Assembly (NCBI RefSeq): GCF_016859125.1
Contig: NZ_CP069338.1
Span: 6,139,501-6,203,500, forward strand
Length of the DNA: 64,000 nt
Direction: 5' to 3'
From: Archangium violaceum
GTDB lineage: Bacteria; Myxococcota; Myxococcia; Myxococcales; Myxococcaceae
This document shows positions 1 to 8,453 of this stretch, piece after piece. Position 1 is the stretch's first letter; every line of letters starts with the position of its first letter. The notes under the pieces are model-generated. The model saw nothing but the letters and a program-made list of their open reading frames with translations. It was not told the DNA's origin and searched no databases. Made by a program: the position numbers and the translations under genes.

Positions 1-1
1 G

Positions 2-751
2 AATCCCGTCGATGTCACCACGACCCACGCCTGTGATGGAGAATGGGATACGCCCGGCAAGCTGGCGTGGCGGCTCCTCAACCAGGCCGCACCGCGAATC
101 AAGAAGCTGGAAATCCAGGGGGAGGCGGGTCATCAGGCTTTCAAAAACCTGAGGAAGATCAAGGAAAGGGTTGATTTTCACTACTACGGCCTCAATATGA
201 AAGAAATCATCGTGGATTGCACAGACGAGGATTGTGCGCGGAATGCAGCGGAGTGCCGGGCGGACGGTGGGGAGGGCGCGGTCAGGCAGGGGCGGAGTGC
301 GCTCCGGAAGAACGAACTGAACATTTCTGGTGTTGTTTCCGGGCGGGATCTGAACGTCAATCTTTCGGGCGGTTGTGCGAACATGGTGGCGTCGGTCCTT
401 CAAGCCGTTCTCACGTCCGTCGGGCAGGAAGCGCTCATCTCCGAGGCCATTCCCGAGGCTGCTCATTTCGAAATCGATATCCCCGAGTCCCTGCGGGAAA
501 TCAGCATTCCCATCGTGACGGGCGAGGACGCTTTCGTGGGAGACACTCTCCTCGATGAAGACGTGAAGGGGGCGCTCGAGCAGATCAGGAAGGTCATCGG
601 GGCGGCGCCCGATGCATCGACGAACGGAATACCCGTTGAGTTCTATGATCCCACGATGTGGTATGACGCGATGGGGGACGACCCCGCCTCCCTGGCGCAC
701 TTGCGCGGCGTTGTTCGTAAGTGGGATCCCAGCCGCTCCGGCGCCCATTGA
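2..751 (+). CDS. Hypothetical protein, N-terminus cut by window edge
   Basis: The frame is open from base 2 to the TGA ending at 751, so 249 residues are visible and the start lies outside the window. An internal ATG at 197 exists, but the upstream residues (containing LAWRLLNQAAPRIKKLEI and FHYYGLNMKEIIVDC) have good codon use, so they probably belong to the protein. It has no obvious membrane segment and contains a small cysteine group (VDCTDEDCARNAAEC). I do not recognise the family. The codon-position GC bias looks like normal high-GC coding DNA. Directly downstream the sequence breaks up into gene remnants. Confidence 0.6.
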   Translation, partial: NPVDVTTTHACDGEWDTPGKLAWRLLNQAAPRIKKLEIQGEAGHQAFKNLRKIKERVDFHYYGLNMKEIIVDCTDEDCARNAAECRADGGEGAVRQGRSALRKNELNISGVVSGRDLNVNLSGGCANMVASVLQAVLTSVGQEALISEAIPEAAHFEIDIPESLREISIPIVTGEDAFVGDTLLDEDVKGALEQIRKVIGAAPDASTNGIPVEFYDPTMWYDAMGDDPASLAHLRGVVRKWDPSRSGAH

Positions 752-821
752 GTGGGGGGCCCAGGTGGACTGAGCTGGCCCAAGGCACATGGCCCACCCT
801 GTCCGCTGTCGCCCAAGAGCC

Positions 822-1010
822 ATGGGAGTCATCCTCTGGAGTCCACTCGCGGGCGGGTGGCTGTCCGGCAAATGGCGCAGCCCGCCAACCAGCGCAAGCT
901 CGAGGCGGCTGATGCGCTGGGCCGGCTGGCCGACGAGGCGGGGATGTCGCTCGTCCACCTCGCCATCGCCTTCGTCATCAACCACCCGGCCGTGACCTTG
1001 GGGGCGGCAA
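822..1010 (+). pseudogene. Aldo/keto reductase C-terminal remnant (frameshifted)
   Basis: Two frames carry matching pieces of one protein. Bases 822-875 encode MGVILWSPLAGGWLSGKW, the aldo/keto reductase segment that follows the NADPH-binding strand. Bases 884-997, in another frame, encode ANQRKLEAADALGRLADEAG followed by MSLVHLAIAFVINHPAVT, the next helix-strand of the same family. About 20 residues that usually join them are missing, and everything upstream and downstream is gone. The family assignment rests on recalled consensus. It is a dead fragment, not an expressed gene. Confidence 0.7.
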
Positions 1011-1172
1011 GCTCATGCTCCGTGAGCATCGTGGAGCAGGGCGCGCCGCTCAGTTCTTGGGAGTACCCGGGGACTTCGCGGCATCGTCGAACTCGGCCTT
1101 GGGTGCACCACGCGTAGCTCCCGGCACCGCTCAGCTCGACCGGACCTGTCGGCCCTACCTGTTTCCGGCTGG

Positions 1173-1808
1173 TTGCCCATGAGATGGACCGAGGCGAGCG
1201 GCTATGAGTTGTGGCGCAGCGATGAAACATCCGAGGGGACGCGACTGGTGAAGGACCCCATCCCCGGGCCAACGGGGGGGTTGAGGAGCGGGTCCATGTT
1301 CGCACTCGAGCCGGAGGGCCGATTGCTGTTCGCCGCGTCGGACGCGCGCGGCGGGTTGGCGCTCTGGGTGTCGGATGGGACCGAGACGGGGACCCGTATG
1401 GTGGGAGATATCGCACCGGGGGCACGCTCCTCGAATCCGTGGATCATTTCCCGAAGCGGTGATGCCGTATTCGTCGGTGCGGATGACGGCATCCATGGCT
1501 TCGAGCTGTGGCGCCTGTCCGTACGGCTGCTCGACGACATCACCCCGCCCACCGTGAAGTGCCCGGCCGACGTGACGGCAGAAGCCGTAGGGTCTTTGGG
1601 TGCCCCCGTCACCTACGAGGGCGCGAGCGCCTCGGACGACCTGACCCCGAAGCCGACGTTGGCGTACAGCCACGCGCCCGGCTCCGTGTTCCCGATCGGA
1701 AAGACCCGCGTCGGTGTGGTGGCACGCGATGGGGCCGGCAACTTGCTGCTCGGCTGGATGTCGGCCCGGCGTCGCCGTGCCTCGTCATCCAGGCCTCGCG
1801 GGGCATGA
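1173..1808 (+). pseudogene. ELWxxDGT / HYR repeat surface protein remnant
   Basis: A 211-codon open frame contains parts of a large myxobacterial surface protein. There are degenerate ELWxxDGT repeats (GYELWRSDETSEGTRLVKD; LALWVSDGTETGTRMVGDI; GIHGFELWRL), then one HYR module starting TPPTVKCPADVTAEA and ending near GVVARDGAGN, then directly a hydrophobic stretch and an arginine run (LLLGWMSARRRR) resembling the end of a sorting tail. Such proteins normally have many more repeats and a signal peptide, and neither is present. It is most likely a truncated, internally deleted gene. The nominal ATG has no convincing ribosome-binding site. Confidence 0.6.
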
Positions 1809-1883
1809 AGATTCCGACGTCCACCAGGAGTGGGCAGTAGGGGATTCATCTGGGAGGAGGCCGCCGTCCGGCCTCCTCTCCCG

Positions 1884-1961
1884 CCCACTCGAGCAGACGT
1901 GCCCGCCATCATCGACGAGCACCTCGTGGGGGGCCGCCCGGTGGAGCGGCTGCTGATGCCG
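1884..1961 (+). pseudogene. 2Fe-2S thioredoxin-like ferredoxin tail (remnant)
   Basis: The frame reads TRADVPAIIDEHLVGGRPVE then RLLMP. This matches the C-terminal end of thioredoxin-fold (2Fe-2S) ferredoxins, which typically end in a segment like xADVxEIVEEHLVGGxPVERL. No cysteines of the cluster and no upstream portion remain. The call is by recalled consensus and covers only about 25 residues, so it is tentative. It fits the series of gene fragments between 750 and 2107. Confidence 0.45.
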
Positions 1962-2107
1962 TTCTCCCAGAGCTGTGCGCCACACTGGTTCTCTCACCGT
2001 GCAGCCGCAGTGGAGTACACGGTCGACCCGCAGCTCGCCGAGCCCTGTGCCCTTGCGCGGGCAAAAATGTCCAATACGGCGCCGCCAGCGCTACGCACAA
2101 TCGCAAC

Positions 2108-2911
2108 ATGAACCCTGTCGCTATTACTGGCTTGTTGGTCGCCGCCATACGCGCCGAGGAATCGAAGCGCGCGGATCGGCTGTTCGAGGATTCCTTCGCC
2201 CACACCCTGGCGGGCGACGAGGGGCGCGCGGCGCTCGCTCGGTACCGAAAAGCGGACGGCTCGTCCACTCCGATCATCGAGGTCCGCACGCGTTGGTACG
2301 ATGAGGCCCTCGCTCGGGCCAGCGCCAGCGGCGTGCGTCAGTATGTGATCCTCTCCGCCGGGATGGACGCGAGAGCGTATCGCCTGCAGTGGGCGGCGGG
2401 GACACGCGTCTTCGAGATCGATCAGGCCGAGGTCATCGAGGCCAAGGCGCGCGCGCTCGGCGACACGGCCTCGGCGTGTACGCGTGTGGCGATCGGCATG
2501 AACCTCGCCGAGGACTGGCCGCGGCAGCTTGAAGCATGCGGATTCGATCGCACCGCGCGCACTGCGTGGGTCGTCGAGGGGCTACTGCAGTACCTCGAGC
2601 GTGCCATGGTCGAAGGCCTCTTCGCGCGGATCGACTCGCTGTCGGCGGCTGGATCGGTGGCGCTCTATGACGTCGTCGGCCAATCACTCCTGGATGCGCC
2701 GCCGCTCGCCACGACTCTGCAAATGATGCGAGAGCTTGGTGCGCCGTGGATCTTCGGCTGCGACGAGCCCGCGGCACTGCTCCGAGATTGGGTGGCCGAC
2801 GTCACGGACGTCGCTGTGGTGGGCAACGCGTGGAAGCGGTGGCCGTTCCCGCCAGCGCCGGCGGACAGGCGGGGAGCGCCGCGAGGGTATCTGGTTGAGG
2901 CGAGGAAATAG
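2108..2911 (+). CDS. Class I SAM-dependent methyltransferase, LCM (TIGR00027) family
   Basis: This 267-residue protein belongs to the leucine carboxyl methyltransferase-like family (Pfam LCM; TIGR00027). Members bind S-adenosylmethionine and methylate usually unknown acceptors, often linked to secondary metabolism. Diagnostic features are the N-terminal TGLLVAAIRAEESKRADRLF, the SAM motif YVILSAGMDARAYRL (near residue 80), the acidic FEIDQAEVI, and AWVVEGLLQYL (near 155). The length is normal and no membrane segment is seen. ATG at 2108 is the first in frame, and no strong Shine-Dalgarno precedes it. The DoxX-like gene follows 14 bases later and may be co-transcribed. The substrate cannot be read from the sequence. 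Confidence 0.85.
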   Translation: MNPVAITGLLVAAIRAEESKRADRLFEDSFAHTLAGDEGRAALARYRKADGSSTPIIEVRTRWYDEALARASASGVRQYVILSAGMDARAYRLQWAAGTRVFEIDQAEVIEAKARALGDTASACTRVAIGMNLAEDWPRQLEACGFDRTARTAWVVEGLLQYLERAMVEGLFARIDSLSAAGSVALYDVVGQSLLDAPPLATTLQMMRELGAPWIFGCDEPAALLRDWVADVTDVAVVGNAWKRWPFPPAPADRRGAPRGYLVEARK

Positions 2912-2925
2912 AGGGAGGGAGAGCC

Positions 2926-3393
2926 ATGGCTCCTTTGCTCGTATTCGTCGTCGTCACGCTCCTCGCACGCTTCGCCGGCTCGCTCAATCCAGGGCGAGGC
3001 GATTTCGCCACCCTGCCCGGGGCGCTGCGCGCGGGAGTGGCCGCCCTGTTCGTGCTCACGGGGGGCGCGCACTTCATCGGCATGCGCGCTGACCTCATGA
3101 GGAGGGTGCCTCCCGTCTTCGGCAATCCTGGCTTTTGGGTGACACTCACGGGACTGGCTGAGCTCGCGGGCGCTATCGGCATCTTGATTCCAGTCACGCG
3201 GCGGATCTCCACCGTGGGGCTGCTGCTCCTCCTCTTGGCGGTGTTCCCAGCCAACGTGTACGCCGCTACGCACCAGATCACACTCGCCGGCGAAGCGGCC
3301 ACGCCCCTGCTCCAGCGCGGCATTGAGCAGATCGTCTATTTCGCTGCGGTCCTATGGGCGGGCTTCGGCCGCACGACGGAGCACCGGAGCTAG
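2926..3393 (+). CDS. DoxX-like integral membrane protein
   Basis: This 155-residue protein has about four hydrophobic helices (around residues 2-20, 35-52, 70-90 and 95-115). Family-like features are GVAALFVLTGGAHFIGMRADLMRRVPP, broken here by its first helix, followed by FWVTLTGLAELAGAIG. Members of the DoxX/DoxD-like group are small membrane proteins, some linked to redox or quinone chemistry; no function is proven for this branch. The start is well supported by a GGAGGGAGAG ribosome site just before ATG 2926. It follows the methyltransferase closely and is convergent with the AraC regulator. Confidence 0.75.
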   Translation: MAPLLVFVVVTLLARFAGSLNPGRGDFATLPGALRAGVAALFVLTGGAHFIGMRADLMRRVPPVFGNPGFWVTLTGLAELAGAIGILIPVTRRISTVGLLLLLLAVFPANVYAATHQITLAGEAATPLLQRGIEQIVYFAAVLWAGFGRTTEHRS

Positions 3394-3425
3394 GGGTTCT
3401 GGGTGGCGGCACGCCGCCGCCCGGC

Positions 3426-4244
3426 CTACCCGCGGAGCGGGACGTGGTTGGGTCGCTCGATGCCTTGCGCGACATAGGCGCGAGGGCTCAGGCCGACGAA
3501 GCCTCGGAACTCGCGGTTGAAGTGGGCCTGATCGCAATAGCCGAGTTCGGCCGCGAGCTCGGCGCAGCGCACCGGCCGGTTGCCGTCGACGCGGCGGAGC
3601 GCGGACTGGAATCGGCGCACACGCCAGAACGCCTTGGGCCCGAGGCCGACCTCGTCGCGAAACAGTGCGATGAGCCGCTTCGGTGAGAGCCCCAGGCGCG
3701 CGTTCAACTCGGCGACGCTCCGAAGGGAGGGATCTTCGAACGCGCGGAGCGCCTCGACGACCGCGGGATGATGCCGCAGCGGACGCCGCGCGTAGGTAAG
3801 GAGCAGCGATTCGAGGAGGCGAAATCGGTCCTCGCCCGCCGGCGCCTCGACCAGTCGCTCGCGGAGTGCACGCGCGCTTGAACCCCAGAGCGCGTCGAGC
3901 GGGGCATGGGTCCCTTCGAGCTCTCCCGCGGGCACGCCGAGGAACGGGAACGCCCCGCCGGGCTTGAAGTGAACGCCCATCATCGCCGTGCCAGTCGCCG
4001 TGCCAATGACGAAGTGGCTGGCGTGCGCGCCCGAGACGATGGGCCCCGTGAGTGGCTCGAGCGGCGTGAGTGCGATGGGGTCGTAGAAGCGGAAGCGCTC
4101 ATCACCGAGGTTGATGACCAGGTCGAACGAGCCCGACGGAAGCACCCGCTCCTTCGGTGTCGGCATGGGGCGGCCATCCCAGAACCAGAGCCAATCGATG
4201 AATTCGCGAAGCGGAGGACCCGGACGATAGATGAACGCATCCAT
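3426..4244 (-). CDS. AraC-family transcriptional regulator
   Basis: This 272-residue regulator has an N-terminal sensing domain of the type common in short AraC proteins (residues 1-150; starts IYRPGPPLREFIDWLWFWDG, contains LVINLGDE), followed by two helix-turn-helix units in the last 100 residues. These units are visible as VAELNARLGLSPKRLIALFR and CAELAAELGYCDQAHFNREF, ending with the classic FVGLSPRAY. A TTG sits one codon upstream, but ATG at 4244 is the likelier start. It converges on the DoxX-like gene. Its target and ligand are unknown; autoregulation or control of the neighbouring methyltransferase/DoxX pair would be inference only. Confidence 0.85.
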   Translation of the reverse strand: MDAFIYRPGPPLREFIDWLWFWDGRPMPTPKERVLPSGSFDLVINLGDERFRFYDPIALTPLEPLTGPIVSGAHASHFVIGTATGTAMMGVHFKPGGAFPFLGVPAGELEGTHAPLDALWGSSARALRERLVEAPAGEDRFRLLESLLLTYARRPLRHHPAVVEALRAFEDPSLRSVAELNARLGLSPKRLIALFRDEVGLGPKAFWRVRRFQSALRRVDGNRPVRCAELAAELGYCDQAHFNREFRGFVGLSPRAYVAQGIERPNHVPLRG

Positions 4245-4757
4245 CAAGAGGCCCCGGGTAGTGGTTCGCCCATATCAGGTTGCTGCGCCAGCAAGACACC
4301 CACAGAACCTCCGCTCATCCGCACGTTCGAAGGCCAGCTCAGGGGAGAGCTAACATTCCAGCACTCCAGGGGCAACGCCTGTATTCCAGAATGCCAAGGA
4401 GGAGTTTGGTGCAAAGTCCCAGTGCTCGCGGACTGCAGCCGGGCGAAGTATCCGGTCACAGCCTGCTTGCCGCGGAACTCCCCGCTCCCTCAAACAGGTG
4501 CGGAGGAGGCGAGGGTGGTGCTTGATGCAGCGACCAGGAAGGAGCCGATGAGGGAGAGGACGTCGGGAGTGGACCAGGCAGAACTGCTGAGGAGGAGGTT
4601 CGACTTTCGACGTGTTCGCCTGCGTGAGGTGTGGCGGCAGGCTCGAACATCCTCAACGGCCAGCCCATCCCCATCCCCTGTGTGCAATCCGCCGGACTGG
4701 GCCGTATGCACCCTGTGGGCCAGAGCCAGGTCCCGGAAAGACTTGAAGAGAGAGCGG
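4245..4757. other. Gene-free stretch, nothing recognised
   Basis: About 510 bases between the AraC start and the remnant at 4758-5339. Short frames exist on both strands, but none has recognisable domain content, a good start site or convincing codon bias. The promoter of the AraC gene must lie at the left end. I see no tRNA, insertion-sequence end or strong hairpin here. Confidence 0.5.
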
Positions 4758-5339
4758 TTATCCGTCTACGCCGAGCCTTGTTCTCGCTCGAGTCCTTCGT
4801 TTCGAGTCCTTTGACACCGTCTCGGCGCACTGGCCGGTGAGGGTGGCCGCGACCTCCCGGGACATGGTGCGCCAGGTCGCGTAGGAGCGGCGGAAATGCT
4901 CCTCCGGGGGCTGCCCGATTCCGAAGGTGTGCAGGATCGTGTCCATCTCCTCGCGGCTCCACGGCGTGTCGAATCGGAGGTCGTACAGCACCGCGAGCAT
5001 CCGAAACCTGCCCTGGCGTACCGCGGGCTCCGCGGCGAACGCCTCGAATGCCTCGACCCCCGGCCAGTACAACGCCATGCCCTGGTAGCCGATGCCGTCG
5101 AGCAACGCGATCTGTTCGGAGGCCGGTCTCGAATCGATGGTGAAGTTGAAGGCGCCGAAAGGAATCTCGAGCGGCACCGTCTCCGGGACGGGGCTGCATC
5201 CCAGCGTGAGGCCGAGGAGTGCGGCCAGGGGAGACCCTGAATGCGCGTGGGAGTACCGGAAGGACGGACTGTCATTCACGGGAGCCTGGCTCAGGCCCGC
5301 GGGTAGAATGCGAACGCGCAAGAGCCGGGAATGTGTCAA
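4758..5339 (-). pseudogene. Probable truncated sugar-isomerase-like lipoprotein
   Basis: The frame encodes 193 residues. A lipobox-like LLGLTLGC (near residue 42-48) is followed by IPFGAFNFTIDSRPASEQIA and LLDGIGYQGMALYWPG, resembling the first beta-alpha units of a TIM-barrel sugar phosphate isomerase/epimerase. Around residue 135 the character changes to an unrelated charged tail ending SKDSKRRTRARTRLGVDG. A whole isomerase is about 280-300 residues, so this looks like an N-terminal half joined to other sequence. One copy of the 18-base dispersed motif (4801-4818) lies inside the tail. The start is uncertain. Family identity and pseudogene status are both inference. Confidence 0.4.
4801..4818 (-). 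repeat. Dispersed 18-base motif, copy 1
   Basis: On the minus strand this reads ggtgtcaaaggactcgaa, identical to the plus-strand copy at 9188-9205. The two copies are in inverted orientation 4.4 kb apart. Confidence 0.6.
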
Positions 5340-5382
5340 AGGAATCGTTTCGTTGATGCCTCACACTGACGATTCCTCTGAC
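5334..5382. repeat. Inverted pair of the dispersed motif
   Basis: At the left, gtgtcaaaggaatcg (plus strand) faces cgattcctctgacacc at the right, whose reverse complement is ggtgtcagaggaatcg. The arms match at 14 of 15 positions and enclose about 18 bases. They are near-copies of the 18-base motif at 4801 and 9188. The structure could fold as a hairpin and act as a terminator, or be the fused ends of a small element. Confidence 0.5.
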
Positions 5383-5551
5383 ACCTGTAGAGCGAGGCTG
5401 CGCACCTTCGCGAAGTTGATGCGGGAGACGAGCCCCGCGGCCATCGCGGTTGCCACGGATGCGAGAAGGGTGTGACGAGGGATTTCCTGGACCCGAGCCT
5501 TCTGCGCTTCGGGGAGCTCTCCGAAGCGCAGGTGGGTACCTGATGGGAGGA

Positions 5552-7354
5552 CTACCGCACGTATGAGTACTCGTCGAGCCGGGCGCAGGTGTAGTTCGAC
5601 GCCAGGGTCGTATCGCTGCTCGTGGTGCTTGTGAACTTCGGGTAATAGGGGAAGTAGCACACCGGCCGGCTGCCGAGGTTGTTGGCACCCGCATCGGTCA
5701 TGGTCAGCGTGTTGCGTGGAGCGATGCCCCGCTCAACCCAGTTCTCCAAGGCCGTCAGCCAATCGACGCTCGCTTGGAAGTAGCCATGGCCGTGACCAAA
5801 ACCCGGGAGGAGGTAGAAGCTGTAGAAGTCGTCCACCACCCCGTTGGAGATTCGAACATTGCCGTTCTGGGTCACCTTCGCGTTGGTCGTCGCGTCATTG
5901 CTCCCCCAGAAGGGGTTCTGACCGAGGTACCTGCTATTGCCGACGAACTGCCCGGTCATGCGAAGGTAGAGGTCAATGGAGTTGTAGGGTGTGATGGAGA
6001 CGTCCGAGTTGCCATGGTAGTGGATCAGCTTGCCACCCCTGGCCCTGAAACGCCTGTAATCGACGCTGCTGGTGTCAATCCAGCCGGACAAGGTCTTGAC
6101 CCGGTCGGCGTACTGAGAAAAATCGAAGTCGATGACCTGACTGGGGTTGGTGACGAGGCTCTGGGTGATGAGCTGGACCTGTCCAACGGAGGGCATCCTG
6201 TACTGGAAGGCGTCATACGAGGTCGCGCTGGTTCCAAAATCCTCGTTGAAGACGCCGTGGGCAGGGTCGGAGGCGATCACCGCGCCATCGAGGAAGGGCC
6301 ACCTGCCGTAGCTCGCCAGGCCGCCATCAACGGTGATTCCGGGAGGCAGGTTGTACCGGGAGCTCAAGCGCGTGAGGGTCTCGATCTGGGGATCCGACAG
6401 GCAGGTCTCACCCGTTCCCGGGGCGGCACCGCCCGCGCAGCGAAGGGGATTGCTGGTGTCATGCTTCGTCAGGCGTGCCGTGTAGGCCCGGCAGGTGGGG
6501 TGCCCTGGATTGCTGACGACACGATCCGTCGCGCCGTCGAGGGCATCACATACACTGACGATGGCATCCGTCAGCGCCGTGCTCTGAGCCCGGCTGATCC
6601 AGCCCTCGCCCGCCTGGCTGGGATATGAATACCCGTTGGCGGCGGTGTGGGCACCGTAAAGGGCCTGGGAGTAGTCGATGGCTCCCGGGTGCATGGTGTA
6701 CAAGTTATAGGCAGGGAAGCCGGAGATGACGCCGTTGAAGTCCTCGGGGTAGAAGTTGGCGGCGATGAGCGCCTCGTGCCCGCCCTGGGATCCCCCCTGG
6801 AAGTAGTTGAACCAGGGGAGGGTTCCATACCGGGCCCTGGTGATGACCATGGCCACGTCATGGGTCTTCTTGATCTGCTCGCGTCCGAAGTTTCTCGCCG
6901 ACTCGCTGTTCCAGAGCTGGTTGTCCGCCGTGTGCCCACTGTCGCTGGCCAGCGTCACATAGCCCCGGGCGAGGGCACTGCTGATGCCGTTGGCGCTAGC
7001 GATGTCGATGGCGGGAATCCTGCCAATGTGGCCCTGGAGATCCGGAGCCTCGTCTTCCAGCGCTTCCTTGTGCGCTTCGCTGCGCACACCGACGCGGAAG
7101 TCAAATCCGCAAGCCAGAGCGAGGGCGCGCTCGTGCCGCAACTTCGGCACCTGACTTCTGACCACGATGTCCTGTAGGTCGTCCGTGTACGTGTCGAAGT
7201 TGTCGGTCTTGACCTCCCACAGCGTGCGCGTGGCCAGTTGCAGCGCGTCGAAGTTTTTCCCATTCACGAACACATCCCTGCCGGGGAAACTGTTGTTCGG
7301 AATTCTGTCGGCGCACTTGCCGTGCAGTTTATTACCGCCAAGGTGGTACGGCAC
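5552..7354 (-). CDS. Chimeric ORF: DUF6310 tail fused to N-truncated tannase/feruloyl esterase
   Basis: The 600-codon frame has two unrelated parts. Residues 1-110 (HLGGNKLHGKCADRIPNNSF, FDALQLATRTLWEVKTDNFD) match the C-terminal domain of the myxobacterial DUF6310 family. From about residue 112 it becomes a tannase/feruloyl-esterase-type alpha/beta hydrolase: GYVTLASDSGHTADNQLWNS, nucleophile motif FQGGSQGG, acid region YHGNSDVSITPYNS, and the likely histidine in LPGFGHGHGY. The family's usual signal peptide and first 100 or so residues are missing, and the cysteine pair next to Ser and His typical of feruloyl esterases is absent. The junction is near base 7020. The nominal start is a GTG inside the broken DUF6310 gene, so a working, secreted enzyme is doubtful. 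Confidence 0.7.
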   Translation of the reverse strand: MPYHLGGNKLHGKCADRIPNNSFPGRDVFVNGKNFDALQLATRTLWEVKTDNFDTYTDDLQDIVVRSQVPKLRHERALALACGFDFRVGVRSEAHKEALEDEAPDLQGHIGRIPAIDIASANGISSALARGYVTLASDSGHTADNQLWNSESARNFGREQIKKTHDVAMVITRARYGTLPWFNYFQGGSQGGHEALIAANFYPEDFNGVISGFPAYNLYTMHPGAIDYSQALYGAHTAANGYSYPSQAGEGWISRAQSTALTDAIVSVCDALDGATDRVVSNPGHPTCRAYTARLTKHDTSNPLRCAGGAAPGTGETCLSDPQIETLTRLSSRYNLPPGITVDGGLASYGRWPFLDGAVIASDPAHGVFNEDFGTSATSYDAFQYRMPSVGQVQLITQSLVTNPSQVIDFDFSQYADRVKTLSGWIDTSSVDYRRFRARGGKLIHYHGNSDVSITPYNSIDLYLRMTGQFVGNSRYLGQNPFWGSNDATTNAKVTQNGNVRISNGVVDDFYSFYLLPGFGHGHGYFQASVDWLTALENWVERGIAPRNTLTMTDAGANNLGSRPVCYFPYYPKFTSTTSSDTTLASNYTCARLDEYSYVR

Positions 7355-7934
7355 TGGGTCGGGCTCGCACCTGGGGCGATCTCGCTCCGTGACTTCGACA
7401 GGCCCAATGGGAGGGAAATCCGGCCCTTTTGGCTCCGGCTTGGGCCTTTTTTCGGCGAGGGTTTCTGCGGAGCGGGCGCTGTTTCAGGCACGGGCCGCGT
7501 TTCAGGCGCGGGCCTTACCTCGGGGCGCCCCCTATCCAGAGCATACGCATCCAGCGCCTCTTTTATGACGAATCCCACCACCACCACGCTCGCGACGACT
7601 ACCGTTCCCACGACGAGCTCCGGCGCCGCCAAGACACAGAGTCCGACGCCCACGGCAGCGGCACCCGCTGAGGCGACCGCACATCGTCCCGTGGTGTCGT
7701 GAAATTCGATCCGGTCATGATTGAGGGCATGAAAAAGCACCGCTCGGCCAGCACGGGCCAGGGCTCGGAAGCCTCCTGGACGGCGCTCCGCCCCCCATCC
7801 GTCCAGGGCAGCGTCGCCGCTCGCTGGAGGTTGGCGAGCCTCGGGTCTCGGGCCGCTGACTCTCTTGGGCTCGGCGCTGACGTAGCGCAGGCCGAGACAT
7901 AGAGCAGAAGTGCGATGCACGCTCGGAAACGCAT
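7022..7934 (-). pseudogene. DUF6310-family lipoprotein gene, two frameshifts and lost 3' end
   Basis: The protein can be followed through three frames. It starts at ATG 7934 with MRFRACIALLLYVSAC (lipoprotein signal) and runs to AERCF. It shifts at the A5 run at 7732-7736 (plus strand) into FHALNHDRIEFHDTTGRCA, a hydrophobic segment and KEALDAYALDRGRPEVRPAP. It shifts again at the T6 run at 7447-7452 into PKPEPKGPDFPPIGPVEVTE, then HLGGNKLHGKCADRIPNN and GVRSEAHKEALEDEAPDLQG, where it joins tannase sequence. DUF6310 is a domain name recalled for this myxobacterial family; its function is not established. Both shifts are at homopolymers, so sequencing error or slippage is possible, but the fused 3' end is not explained that way. 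Confidence 0.7.
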
Positions 7935-8063
7935 GGCCACGTCCTCCAATCGAGTCAGGACCTATCGGGTCCTGACGGGTCCGTTCGGAGCATGACGGCG
8001 CGCCCCGACTCGAGGAGGCTCGGAGGGTACACGAACAAGGCCGAACAGCAGCTGCACCTGAGC

Positions 8064-8219
8064 GTCGTCGTAGTTCGTGGCGTACCGGTCGATCCCGACG
8101 ACGTCGACGTAGCGGGACATGATGCGCCAGTCCTCTTCGTTCTCCCACCAGTTGATGACGATCCAGAAGCCCATGTACAGGTGGTGGGGGTCCAACGCCT
8201 TCACGGTACTGACAGGAGT
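8064..8219 (-). pseudogene. Glycoside hydrolase (TIM-barrel) fragment
   Basis: About 50 codons read TVKALDPHHLYMGFWIVINW then WENEEDWRIMSRYVDVVGID and RYATNYDD. The pattern (x-K-x-x-DPxHLYxG ... Y-x-DVVGIDRY) is that of a late beta-strand region in clan GH-A glycoside hydrolases. There is no signal peptide, no catalytic module on either side and no good start. It is a remnant by inference; the precise GH family cannot be named. Confidence 0.45.
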
Positions 8220-8453
8220 CGCCAATTCTCGAGCTTCACGTGTTGCGAGTTGTGCGGCTCTCGCAGCTTTCAAGCTGCCAATTCTTTATTTACGAGAAAC
8301 GCAGAGGAGGAATGGGGGCCTTGTTGAGGCGGTCTTTACCCATCCGCCAGGCGCGCACGCGTCCAGCCTCCAGGGGCATCGCCGCTCCTCACGCCTACCG
8401 AGCGGCGACGCTACCCCTGAAAGAACTTGCTTCAGATGGCTTAGAGTCCGCCC

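Noticed and set aside
5361-5660. 99-codon minus-strand frame downstream of the tannase stop
   Set aside because: The end (PRHTLLASVATAMAAGLVSR) looks protein-like but matches no family I know, and its first half overlaps the tannase 3' end in a shadow frame.
7022-7354. DUF6310 domain as a T6SS effector or toxin
   Set aside because: The gene is broken and lies 35 kb from the T6SS; there is no adaptor, PAAR or linked immunity gene here.
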